Shown here: positions 10,241 to 20,679 of the stretch, piece by piece
Layout of the letters: every line of letters starts with the position of its first letter
Position numbering within the stretch: the stretch's first letter is position 1
Source: Laburnicola sp. R22_1
Lineage: Eukaryota > Ascomycota > Dothideomycetes > Pleosporales > Didymosphaeriaceae
Assembly: GCA_014281115.1 (NCBI GenBank)
Contig: JACONQ010000014.1
Location: 1,736,001-1,800,000, forward strand
DNA: 64,000 nucleotides
Reading direction: 5' to 3'
The notes under the pieces: generated by a model
Database searches by the model: none
Told to the model about the DNA's origin: nothing
What the model saw: only the letters and a program-made list of their open reading frames with translations
Program-made: the position numbers and the translations under genes

Positions 10241-13089
10241 TGTCTATACAGCTAGCTATAGAGTACCCATTTAATACTTTTATAAATTAATACTATATAA
10301 TATAAAATTTCTATAAGACTAATAAACATCTAACCTATAAACTAACTTTACTTACCTAATTTATTAGTTATACTAGTAAGTAGATAAGTTTCTTATAATT
10401 CTATTATAAATAACTACGTAATAGTAATATATTTATATAGTCTATTAGGCACTTCTTAGCTTCTTAGTAGGAGTTATCTAATTAATATTCTTATTCTCTT
10501 TACTACTATTCTTATTTGCCTTATTACTCTTTATTATATTTTACTAAGGGGTAGGCATCTTCTAGATATACGTCCTCTTTAAATGCTTAGCTAGGTATAA
10601 TTAGCATCTATGCATTAAGAAGTTAGGACAATCTAGATAACTTATAGAGGATCTAACCTATTTTATAGCACTTATTAATAATAGCTTATAGGGCGTTCTT
10701 CTTTAAGTTATTATAGTTAAAGAGCTAAACAATATTTCTAAGTTAGCAATAACACCTTAATAGAAATTAATGCAAATATCGCAAGCAGGGAACATACTTT
10801 CTTTAGGCTAAATTTTCTAAAATTAACCTTTTAAGCCGCTAGTAGAATAATACTATATTTGCTAAATGAAATTAGTAAATATATCTTCTTTCTCTTTAGG
10901 TTTTTATATATATTAAACTTTTAGATTTTTTATATATACTATTAAGCTTAATTAGTAATAGCTTAAATAGACTATATTGTGTAAACACTTATAGAGAAAT
11001 AGCGTAAGGCCTAGTACTAGAGTAATACTACCTTTTTAAATATTAGTATTCTATCTATAAATATTAAGGAAACTAAGCTACTAGACTTATATTTTTATTA
11101 TATCTATAGGAGATAGTTACACACTACTTAGACTTATTAGGTATATTATTATTAGTAGAAAGTTTCTATAGTAAGTTAGTAGAAGCTTAGTCTAATTAAG
11201 TAAATAGAGAGAAAGTAGGGGTATATACTACGTTGCTAGTATAGTAGAAGAAGTATTAGGGAAAGTTATATAGTGCGCCCTTTTTACTTATTTATTAGTA
11301 TGCCTAAAAGTTACTTTTATAAGATATTAGTAATAGCCCATCTATAGTAATATTATATAGTAGAGTTAAAAAGGAGATATATTAAGATAGGGCTATAGAA
11401 ATGCTATAATTACTTTACCTTAATATATAGTGCTGCTATAAAAGGTAGAATTAGAAATATACTATAATTAGTTAGGTAAAAATATATTTTATAAGATTAA
11501 GTTAGCTATAAATTAATTAGAATAAGCTATAAATAGGAACCAACTAGTGTATTTTTAGGCAGGCCACTTTACTTATTTTTAAAGACTACTATAGCTTAGC
11601 TATACTAAATAGTAGGCTTAAGCTACTTATAAGTGTACCTTAGCCAAATTAGTATATTTACGCTACTTACCCTAGCTATACTTTTATCTATTATTATCTT
11701 TTTCTTCTTCTTAGACGCTAGTATAGTAGGCTGCTTAGTATAGATATCTTTTTATAGTAGAAGGGTGCTTAGATTAAATATTTTAAGTAGTAAAATATTG
11801 TTCTTATTAAGATTAAAGACTATTACGCTATTCGCTAGCTCTAATAAGTTACTAGAATAATTAGTTAGATTATTGCTATACATATTAGCTAATAGTCTTA
11901 ATATTTAAAATATATACAATAGCTTAGTATAGTTAAAAGACAAATAAAGAATGGTAGATAGAATTGCTAACTCTAGCTTATATAGTAATAATATAGGTAA
12001 AGTAAAAGGTAGAAATAAAAGTATAGAATACCTAATACTATAGTTTAGGATCTTTAAACTAAAGACTTACTAAAGACCTATAGAGTAGAAAAGTGTAATA
12101 GGCCTAAGGATAAAAAAAGAAGATAGAATAAAAAGGGAAGAAGAGGGAAGAAAAAGAAAAAGAAGGGAAAAGGCAAGGAAGAGGTAGGAAAAAGAAGGAA
12201 TAAAGGTAGAAACTTAGCCCCTATAAGATATAAGTAAAATATATATTTATTTATTATGCGTAAAGTAAATAGCTATACTTTTTTTTAACTAAAATAGATA
12301 GTTTTAGTATTATAACTTAGTTAGACTACGCTTTTATATAAATATATATAGTTATATTATAAAAACTTATAAGCTAGATTTTAGAGATAATAAGCTAAAG
12401 GATTATAATTATTATTATAGTTACTAGTTCTCTCTAAAAGGTGTCTAAAATTTAGGACTATAAAGAAATAATAGATAGGATAGAATATATACTAAGACCT
12501 ATAATAATATTAGTAATAGAACTAAGCTAGATATTCTTAAACTTAGAATTCTTAAGCTTATATTAGCCTCTATATATAGTGGTAATATTAGAGGTACTTA
12601 CTAGTAGGCACTAGTAACTATACCTAAATAGTATATATAACTAAAGAATATAGCACTATTTATAGCTACTATATTTAGGTGTTTAATATATTAGCCTACT
12701 ACTATTATAGCCTTAAGAAAGCTATTATATTCGTATATATACTTAGCTATATTATATAGAGGTATATAGTCTATTTATAAAAGTATTAGTAGTAAAACTA
12801 TAGTAAAAGTATAGAGTATAGGAATTTAGAGCTTACTATATAGAAAGGTTAGGTAAATTAAGCTATAAAAGTAATAGTAAGCGTAGAGTAGAAGTAGTAA
12901 TAGTATAGACAAATATAATACTTAAAAAAAAGTAAAGTATAATATAGGATTATAAAGTAGCCTAGAAAGAAAGGATTATAAAGTAGGTGTGTTAGTTTTA
13001 TAGGACCTAGCTTAATAGAACTAGGGACCGCTACTAGGGCCTTAGCGCTATTAGGGTAGGAGTCTTACTTTTCGCGCTGCAAAACTGGA
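10241..13089. repeat. AT-rich RIP-degraded block, no gene
   Basis: This is uniformly TA-rich with stops in all frames and no TIRs that I can pair. A Lys/Arg-rich purine stretch lies at about 12110-12210. A short repeat (AGGATTATAAAGTAG) occurs twice near 12940-12985. The block ends abruptly at the second pogo-like element, which marks the edge of the transposon island. Confidence 0.65.
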
Positions 13090-13091
13090 TA

Positions 13092-14964
13092 ACGTACTCC
13101 ACAACCGAGCGACTCACCCAACCGAGCGACTCACTTTTGCCAAGACCCCACCAAAACGTGCTACCATCAATAGTACAACGCGATGCCTCAACAACACAAC
13201 GAACTACTAGTGTCAAACAAAGCTTGTATACAGCTTGCGATCCAGGCTATTGAACAAGACGCGTCACTTTCGTAAAGACGCGCTGCCGCCATCTATAACA
13301 TCCCTTAAAAGACCCTCAGCCAACGACGCGCTGGAATCGCCTTCCAACGCAACTGCCTACCCAACACAATGAAGCTTATTGTAAGAGAGGAGAAGGCGAT
13401 TATATAGCATGTACTCGACCTAGACTTGCGAGGATTCCCGCTATGGCTTGCTGCCGTGGAGGATATAGCCAATTCTTTGCTAGCTAAGCGGCATCGCGAC
13501 CCTATAGGCTATAACTGGGCTCCAAACTTTGTTAAGCGCCAGCTAGAGCTTAAAGTTAAGTTTAATCAAAAGTACAACTATAAGAGAGCCCTCTAGGAGG
13601 ATCCTAAGGTGATACAAGACTAGTTCCGGCTTGTGGAGAACATAAAGGCTAAGTATAGTATCCTAGATAAGGACACCTACAATTTTGACAAGTCTGGCTT
13701 TATAATAGGCATAATATTGACTAGAGTGGTAGTCACAGGCTCTAAGCGTCAAGGACGGCCAAAGCAGGTGCAGCAGGGCAATAGGGAGTAGATAACAGTC
13801 ATCCAAGGCATTAACGCAATGGGGTGGTGGATCCCACCCTTTATTATCTTTGGGGGCAAGCACCACCTCTCCGCCTAGTATAAGGAGAAGGATCTACCTT
13901 ATAATTGGGTTATTGCAGTCTCTAAGAACGGCTGGACAACAAATAAGCTTGGTCTGCAATAGCTAAAGCACTTTGATAAGCATACAAAGAGGCGTACTAT
14001 TAGTGGAGCACGTTTGCTTATTATTAATGGCCACAAAAGTCACAACTCGCTCAAATTCCAGGATTACTGCAAAAAGAGTAATATTATTACTCTCTGTATG
14101 CCTCCACATTCGTCGCACCTCTTGCAGCCACTTAACATAGGTTGTTTTGCGCCGTTAAAGAAGGCGTATAGGCGCCAAGCTGAGAATCTGATGCGCAACC
14201 ACATCACGCACATCACCAAAATCGAGTTCCTACCTTGCTTTATTGCTGCTTTTAAGGCTTCAATTACTGAAAGTAATATCAAAGGAGGCTTTTGAGGTGC
14301 TGGCCTAGTGCCCCACGACCCAGAGGCTGTACTATCGCAGCTTGACGTCCGCCTGCGTACGCCTCCAGAATGTACTATTCGCGATAGTACATGGGAGTCG
14401 CAAACTCCGCGAAATAGTACAGAACTTAGGTCACAATTAATGCTGGTTAAGCAGAGGATTTAAAGGCATGTGGATAGTTCCCTAACTTATATAGTTGAGG
14501 CGGTGGAAAAGCTCGTTAAAGGCGCCGAGCTAATGGGGCATTCTTTAGTGTTAATGACCAAACGCAACACTAAACTTCAAGCTGCTAATAAGGCCGCCAC
14601 GCGACGTAAATCGCACAAAAGAAAGCGATTGCAGCAAGAAGGAGCTCTTACAGCTGAAGAGGGCCAGCGGCTAGCTACTCTAAAGGACTTTGCGGCGCGC
14701 AGTGATGGCAAGAAGGCAAAGAAGAGGGCGCGCGTTGATGGAGGCGAGCCAACTCAACGGCGCTGTGGACGCTGCGGCGAGCCTGGGCACAATAGAACAA
14801 CGTGTAAATAACCTGCAGAAGTAGATTCTGAATAGATTGGCCTATTTAGACTATTGATAATAGTTCGTATTGACTCTGTACTGTCGTGAATAGTACATGT
14901 TTTGGTGGGGTCTTGGCAAAAGTGAGTCGCTCGGTTGGGTGAGTCGCTCGGTTGTGGAGTACGT
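13092..14964 (+). mobile_element. Second Fot1/pogo-like DNA transposon, at the island border
   Basis: Perfect 66-bp terminal inverted repeats lie at 13092-13157 and 14899-14964, beginning ACGTACTCCACAACCGAG. They are flanked by TA at 13090-13091 and 14965-14966. The element is 1873 bp. Each terminal repeat holds the 15-bp word AACCGAGCGACTCAC twice in tandem, a likely transposase-binding array. The perfect match of the TIRs contrasts with ten nonsense codons in the coding region, which suggests mutation biased to CpA-containing sites rather than great age. Confidence 0.92.
13183..14811 (+). pseudogene. Pogo-type transposase with C-terminal CCHC zinc knuckle, about ten nonsense codons
   Basis: One frame of 543 codons from ATG 13183 to TAA 14809-14811 contains about ten in-frame stops and no frameshift. 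The N-terminus has a helix-turn-helix with an AAIYNIP core. The DDE core starts near FDKSGF, giving the first Asp. The second catalytic motif reads LIINGHKSH (Asp to Asn) and the third LLQPLNIGCF (Asp to Asn), both single G-to-A changes. The C-terminus is Lys/Arg-rich and ends with a CGRCGEPGHNRTTC zinc knuckle, a nucleic-acid-binding motif absent from the other two pogo-like elements here. Non-functional. Confidence 0.88.
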
Positions 14965-14966
14965 TA

Positions 14967-15408
14967 GGGAATACAAATGTGCTTATGTAAGGTTGTTCAA
15001 TTCCGTCAGCACCTGGTGCCAGGATGGTACCCCGCACGCCATCCCGAACGGCGAACGCCATCCCGAACGCCTTCCCCGCTTTCCCGCCGCTAAGGGCCGC
15101 TAAGGGCCGTTAAGCAGCAACCAGTGGCGTGCCGAGAAATCTCTGCTCCTCTTTGCCTCGATCCATCCAACGACTATCCCGAACCAGCAGGTGTGAACCA
15201 AGGGATCCAACCCGCGTGAGCATCATACTCTGCCATACGACTTGCGACCTGGCACCTATCATACAATATATAATGTGGACCACCCCGGGCACCATGGCCA
15301 CAACGACCTGGCTCTCGGCGCCCTCCTGGCCAGCTTTTTCCTTACCACGAGAGACCCCAAACTGCCGCATTGCGAGCCTGCGAGGACTGCGACCATAGTT
15401 GAATCAAA
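14967..15408. other. Intergenic, 5' flank of the transporter gene
   Basis: About 440 bp between the transposon end and the transporter ATG. It includes a run of short repeated words (CATCCCGAACG twice near 15040-15070 and TAAGGGCCG iterations near 15090-15112) that may be a degraded simple repeat. No gene is seen. A transposon has therefore landed within about 450 bp of the transporter start and may affect its expression; that is inference. Confidence 0.5.
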
Positions 15409-17155
15409 ATGGGCTGGACTATTCACGCGTCGGGGACGCAGGACCCGCCTGAAGTGCGCAACTGGCGTATACACTTGATTACTATGGTGGCTTCCATGTC
15501 TGCGCTTGCGAGTAAGAAATAGTTCCCCTTGATCATGCTCAATATGCGCTAACATTCACGAAGTGGGTTACGACACGGCCGTCATTGGTGGCACTATGGC
15601 GCTGGACTCGTTCGTTCGCGACTTCGGGTGGGCAAATGCACCCAGGACGACGCGCGATACAATTCAAGCCAACATCGTCTCTACGTTCCAGGCGGGATGC
15701 TTCTTCGGCGCTCTGCTGACTTTCCCCATCGCCGAGAAGATAGGCCGCAAAAAGACCATCATGATGGCCGGCATGGTGTTTTTGCTGGGTGGGACGCTCA
15801 TGACCGCCTCGGAAGGCAACCTCAATCTCATCTACGCGGGGCGGGCCATAGCAGGGCTCGGTATCGGCGCATCATCACTCACGGTTCCTGTTTACATTGC
15901 CGAAGTTGCGCCTCCGTCTATCCGTGGCCGGCTCGTTGGCATCTTCGAGATCGCTTCTCAAGGCGGCGGTATGTTGGGATTCTGGATCAATTACATCTCA
16001 GACCAGACCATCAACGTAAACAACAAGGCACAGTGGGTAATTCCCCTGGCACTGCAGCTATTCCCGGGCGTGATGCTCGTCCTGGGCATGATGGGCTGTC
16101 CGGAGTCGCCGCGCTGGCTTGCGAGGGGCGACAACTTTGACGCAGCAGAGAACATCTTGACCTCATTGCGCGGCTTGCCTTCGTCACATCCGTACATTCA
16201 GCGCGAGATGCGCGAAATCCGCGCCCAGGTCGAAGAGCGAAGCACGAATCACATGAGCAAAGCAGCGCAGTTCAAGAAGCTGTTCGAGAAAGGCACACGC
16301 AACCGCATGGGAATCGGACTAGCTCTGATGTTTCTGCAGTCATTCACAGGAGTAAGACGTCACCCCTTTATTATCATCCGCAAGTTCCTTGTTAACAGCG
16401 ACCAGGTCAATATCATCACCTACTATGCGCCGCGCATCTTCGAGACGCTCGGTATCTCCGGGACTTCCCTCAAACTCTTTTCCACCGGGTTCTATGGCAT
16501 CGCAAAAACCCTCGGCATGATAACCTTCACGGTCATAATCGTAGAAAAAGTTGGCCGCCGTAAAGGTCTCATCTGGGGCGCCGCGCTAGGCTGCATACCC
16601 ATGTGGTACATTGGTGGATTCGTGATGCGCGCCGACCCCGCCGCCGCCGCAGCTCGAGGCGACGTATCCCGCAACGGCTGGGGCTACCTCGCCATGGTAT
16701 GCGTCTACATCAACGCCTTCATCATATGTGCGACCTGGCAGGGCATCACGTGGACGTACGCATCTGAAATCTTCCCGCTTGATATCCGCATGCTGTGCGT
16801 CTCGCTTACTACGGCGGATACCTGGCTCGGCTCTTTCATCATTGCGCGCAGCACGCCGTATATGATTTCCGATCTTGGGTATGGGGCTTATTTCTTCTTC
16901 GCGTCGATACTGCTGTGCATGGGGATTTGGGCGTTTTTGTTCGTCCCGGAGACGAAGGGGATTACGCTGGAGGAGATGGATGCGCTGTTTGCGAGGCCCG
17001 TGCTTAAAGTTGTGTGGGCCCAGATGAGGGGGAAGCCGATATTAGTAGGGCAGGGGGATGTGGAGAGGAGGAAGGGGTTGGAGTCGAGTAGTGTCGAGAA
17101 GGGTGTCGAGATTGATTCGGCGGAGATTGAGGCGGGGAAGCGGGGGTCTTATTGA
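15409..17155 (+). CDS. MFS sugar porter (quinate/hexose transporter-like)
   Basis: A three-exon model (15409-15511, 15564-16351, 16406-17155) encodes 546 residues, normal for fungal sugar porters. Intron 1 (52 nt) splits an ATG codon, and its GCTAAC branch site is visible. Intron 2 is 54 nt, a multiple of three without stops, so its retention would insert 18 residues. Family signatures are present in order: GRKK after the second helix, a GLGIGASSLTVPVYIAE-like segment, PESPRWLARG near residue 213, VGRRKG, and PETKG near residue 479. These mark a 12-helix plasma-membrane carrier that moves sugars or related polyols and cyclic acids, probably with protons. The C-terminal tail is charged and cytosolic. 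The substrate cannot be told from sequence; similarity to quinate permeases is from memory of the family. Confidence 0.9.
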
Positions 17156-18783
17156 GGGGGGGTGGAGGTGGATGGATGGTACTGGATATTTTCCGTTTGG
17201 AAGCGGCGCTGGAACCGAGAGGCGATGCTTCTTACCGTAAACGCTTCATCTCAGACAAAGCGTATATGTAGCTTACGTGAGAAAGTCGCGCTTCTGCGAT
17301 GGGCTGCTCTTCGTTTCTCGGTCTCGAATGCACTATATTGATTCATCTGCATACTTGGACGCCTGATGGGATCTTCGGGGCCGTGAGACGGTACACATAG
17401 TAGACTAAGGTAGAAATGGCATGTGACACCACGCCACGCCATACTTTCCCCTGGTGAGTTACACATGGCTTATGCGAAGAATCATATAGGATAAAGAGAT
17501 TTGGGAACGTTGACGGCGTTGGGCTGTGGGAGTTTAGTACGCGTTTCGTACGGATTTGAGATGGGCTTACTGCATCACCATTATCAATTGTCTTTGTCAA
17601 GGTGTCTCGACGCTAGTAATTCCAATCGAAGCCAAACAGAATCGGCGATGTAAAAGAGACGGATGTCATCTTACCAATGGCAATAATTGGAGTGTATTAT
17701 TAGATTGATATCGTTAATTCGGCTTGTAGGGCTTTTGCCATGAAGGTGAGTATGAAGTCCGATATGATTACTTTTTGCTAACATTCTTGCAGATGACTTT
17801 TTCACCGCGCATGGCTCTATAGTAGCCACAAATAAAATCTGAGAATGTGCATGTGGTTGCGCGAGGGGGTGTGGTCACCTCTTCCCAGTGATATGTATAA
17901 AGTATGTGGCGAGCGTGCGGAATAATGCGGTAGCGACGTTTCGATAGCGATGGTTCAACGTTAACATTTCCTTAGATTCACGGTTGTTAGAGGTTGGGAA
18001 GGCGTCGTTACAGCCCTGGCCGGATTTCTAGCTCTCTATTATGGGATTAGCTTGTTTGTCCTGGGGATTGTGGTGATGAACAACGATCAGGGGCTAGCAT
18101 GGCCGATATGGGATGCTTAGGATTTATTTCTTAGAACGTCTGTTTACTTAATAGGTAGGGTAACGTTTATGGCCATGGAGAGATATTGGATGGGTGAGTC
18201 TTGGCTGATGTTTTTTTAGATTGTTTGCGGATACGATGAGGACATCTTATCCGGGTGTGAGCTCTACTATGGCAAAGCTGATGTGGTATGTTTGCTGCTC
18301 ATATTCGGGTAGATGGTGGTACTGCCCGAAACGCTCCTCTCATCCTTTCCGAGTACGTTATGTATGCTTTTGCGAGACTAAGCCATATAAACGGACAGTG
18401 CCTCTATGCTAGCCGTTATACTAGGTGAGAAAATCCTCGACAGCTTGGAGTGGTGGCCCACGCCACCTGAGAAACTCCGACTTGACACTGTAGTACTTTC
18501 ACAATGTTCCGACTCCTTCGGTCCCATTCACCTTCTCACAATGTAGGGCACCAGCCCAGCTATTTCACCCCTACCTGCCCGCGCCAAGCAAAGAAGCTTC
18601 GAAGTATGCCGTAATGCGCGCGCTCTTCTGTTCCCGCCTCTATATAGCTAATCTCAACTCCACTTCTCATGTATATCCACCCCGACATCGACTGCTCAAC
18701 TCTGTCCCATTTTACACCCATCCACTGGTAACTTACCCCTTCTACTATCGTCAATTGACATTAAACACCATAGGTACATCGAC
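17156..18783. other. Intergenic, with a possible gene remnant
   Basis: About 1.6 kb without a convincing gene. At about 17983-18119 one frame encodes a hydrophobic segment containing LAGFLALYYGIS and GLAWPIW before a stop, with no start upstream and no clear splice partners. Another open stretch follows at 18221-18412. They could be exons of a decayed membrane protein gene. The last 150 bp are likely the promoter of the next gene. Confidence 0.35.
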
Positions 18784-20679
18784 ATGAACGGAATGGATGA
18801 GGATATGGGTATGGATCCTGCTATGGCGAACACCGGTTCGGATCGTTGGCTTCTCAAGCAGTTTCCACCGTCTCCGACATCGACCGATTCTGCTCCTCCA
18901 GAGAAGTACACGCCGTCGCCGTCGCCGATCGATCCTCGACTTGATCAGCTATATCCACCGTCGTCGCAGTCACTCTCCCAGCCGAAGCCGATTGATCCTG
19001 CTGCTCCCGAGCAATGTTCGCCGTCGCACCCGTCACGCTCTCAGCCGGAGGGGCCAGTATTTCCTGATCTTCTCGAGAACCATATTCTGCCGCCATCATC
19101 AGGCTCGCAGTCAGAAACACAAGCTCCAGCACCCGCTCATGAGACGTTGAATGTGCTGACGCCGAATAATCTAAATGGAGACTTCGATCTACTTCTCCAC
19201 CGGGCATATCTCAATATCTTATCGATATATGGTGCGAACAACCGTCCCCTTGCCTCTAGGCTGAACGACATGATGCACTTTGCGCAAGGTGTCTGGTTCA
19301 AAGGAAATGATACGGCCCAGAACATACTCAACAACTTCATCGGCGAGGAAACTGGTATCGTTGACGAGTGGAATCGCGAGAACCAACACAATGTCATAAA
19401 CACTGTGCTGGATCTTCCTATATCCTTCCCTCTCCGACTTGCGGTCATCAATTTAGGCGTGGATTTTCTTCCTCCACCCCTCCTCACTCCAAATGGGGTC
19501 TTCACTTTTACCCAACCAGCCGTCTCTATGCACCATTCACTCCCGTTCTTGAATGGACAGCAACACAGCGATGGCGATCTTTTGGCGCAGCCGAATCTGC
19601 ATCCAACAATTCACCAACACGCCGATCCACTGCCGTTTCCAAACGAGCAGCAGCAAGGCGGTGGTGCTCTAGCGGTGCAGCCTACTCTGCATCCAGCAAT
19701 TCCCCGGCGCGCTGATCCACCAAAGGAGAAGAGCATGGTCAACGAGAAGACTAAGGCAAAGGCGACGGGAAAGCGGAAGGAAAAGAAGACTCAGACGGGT
19801 CAAGAGGGTCGGGCTCCTGACAAGAATCCACGTGGTAGAGGCTCAAAGCACTTCGACCGTATCGAAGGTGCACCGTCTTCCAATCTGCCCTTCCCCAAGA
19901 CGACGGCAAACCTGACAGCGGTCGAGATTCTTTGCTTTCTCCCGGACTGGATCAAGACCCGCGACGTAATCAATCGCTTTGTGGGCAACGGTGGCACTTC
20001 GGCGCGTTTCTGCCGTATCGTTAATGCACACCGTCATATGAAGACTAGAGAAATGAGCCCGAACACCATGCTCCACATGATGCAGCCTCGCATGCCAGCA
20101 ACCGGTCCGTACAAGAAATGGACAGTCGGGAGGCATGTCATCCCAGCTGACCACAATCCCAACACCATCGACGTTGCGGGATTTCGCACCGTCGAAGAGC
20201 AGGAGCCGAACAAGCGGAGATCTCTCCTGCGGGACAAGCAGAACCAGCCAATCCCTTTCAAGGACCTAGGAAACGACGTCAAACAGTTTCCCACCGGGTT
20301 GGACGCGCTCGACCTCACAAAGTGTGTTCGCTATCACACGCAGAACCCGGACGAGGAATGGATGTTTCCCACCGACTTCCAGGCTTTGGTCAACCATCTT
20401 GGTGGTCCTGAGACCCTGACTCGCGATCATCTGGACCGAGCGGTGTTCAGTCGATATCCCCTGGTTAGGAAGCCTAATGGCTATAATACCACGGATTTCG
20501 CCGTTGTCACGAAGCGCTCTAGGGACGAGACGGACGACGAGGCTCAGCTGAATGAGGCAGTGAACCGACCCAAGAAGCGAGTTCGCACCACGGCCCAGGA
20601 TTCGACGCGATCGGAGTCTCCGGGAATGCTCGACGAAGAATGCGAAGTGTTCGACGATGGATCGGACGGCGAGTACTAG
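18784..20679 (+). CDS. Paralogue family member A, unknown function, probably nuclear
   Basis: A single-exon frame of 631 residues from ATG 18784. Residues 1-150 are low-complexity Pro/Ser/Gln-rich. The middle contains two related stretches (LPFLNGQQHSDGDLLAQPNLHP and LPFPNEQQQGGGALAVQPTLHP-type, near residues 250-300), a local duplication. A basic patch (GKRKEKK, about residue 327) and a later RPKKRVR look like nuclear localisation signals. Residues about 365-555 form the family domain. It begins NLPFP, then NLTAVEILCFLPDW (about 376), a V-INRFVGNG segment, and DALDLTKCVRY (about 507), and ends near LGGPETLT. The same domain occurs in four other genes of this window. I do not recognise it. 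A role in chromatin or transcription is only inferred from the NLS-like patches. Confidence 0.8.
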   Translation: MNGMDEDMGMDPAMANTGSDRWLLKQFPPSPTSTDSAPPEKYTPSPSPIDPRLDQLYPPSSQSLSQPKPIDPAAPEQCSPSHPSRSQPEGPVFPDLLENHILPPSSGSQSETQAPAPAHETLNVLTPNNLNGDFDLLLHRAYLNILSIYGANNRPLASRLNDMMHFAQGVWFKGNDTAQNILNNFIGEETGIVDEWNRENQHNVINTVLDLPISFPLRLAVINLGVDFLPPPLLTPNGVFTFTQPAVSMHHSLPFLNGQQHSDGDLLAQPNLHPTIHQHADPLPFPNEQQQGGGALAVQPTLHPAIPRRADPPKEKSMVNEKTKAKATGKRKEKKTQTGQEGRAPDKNPRGRGSKHFDRIEGAPSSNLPFPKTTANLTAVEILCFLPDWIKTRDVINRFVGNGGTSARFCRIVNAHRHMKTREMSPNTMLHMMQPRMPATGPYKKWTVGRHVIPADHNPNTIDVAGFRTVEEQEPNKRRSLLRDKQNQPIPFKDLGNDVKQFPTGLDALDLTKCVRYHTQNPDEEWMFPTDFQALVNHLGGPETLTRDHLDRAVFSRYPLVRKPNGYNTTDFAVVTKRSRDETDDEAQLNEAVNRPKKRVRTTAQDSTRSESPGMLDEECEVFDDGSDGEY

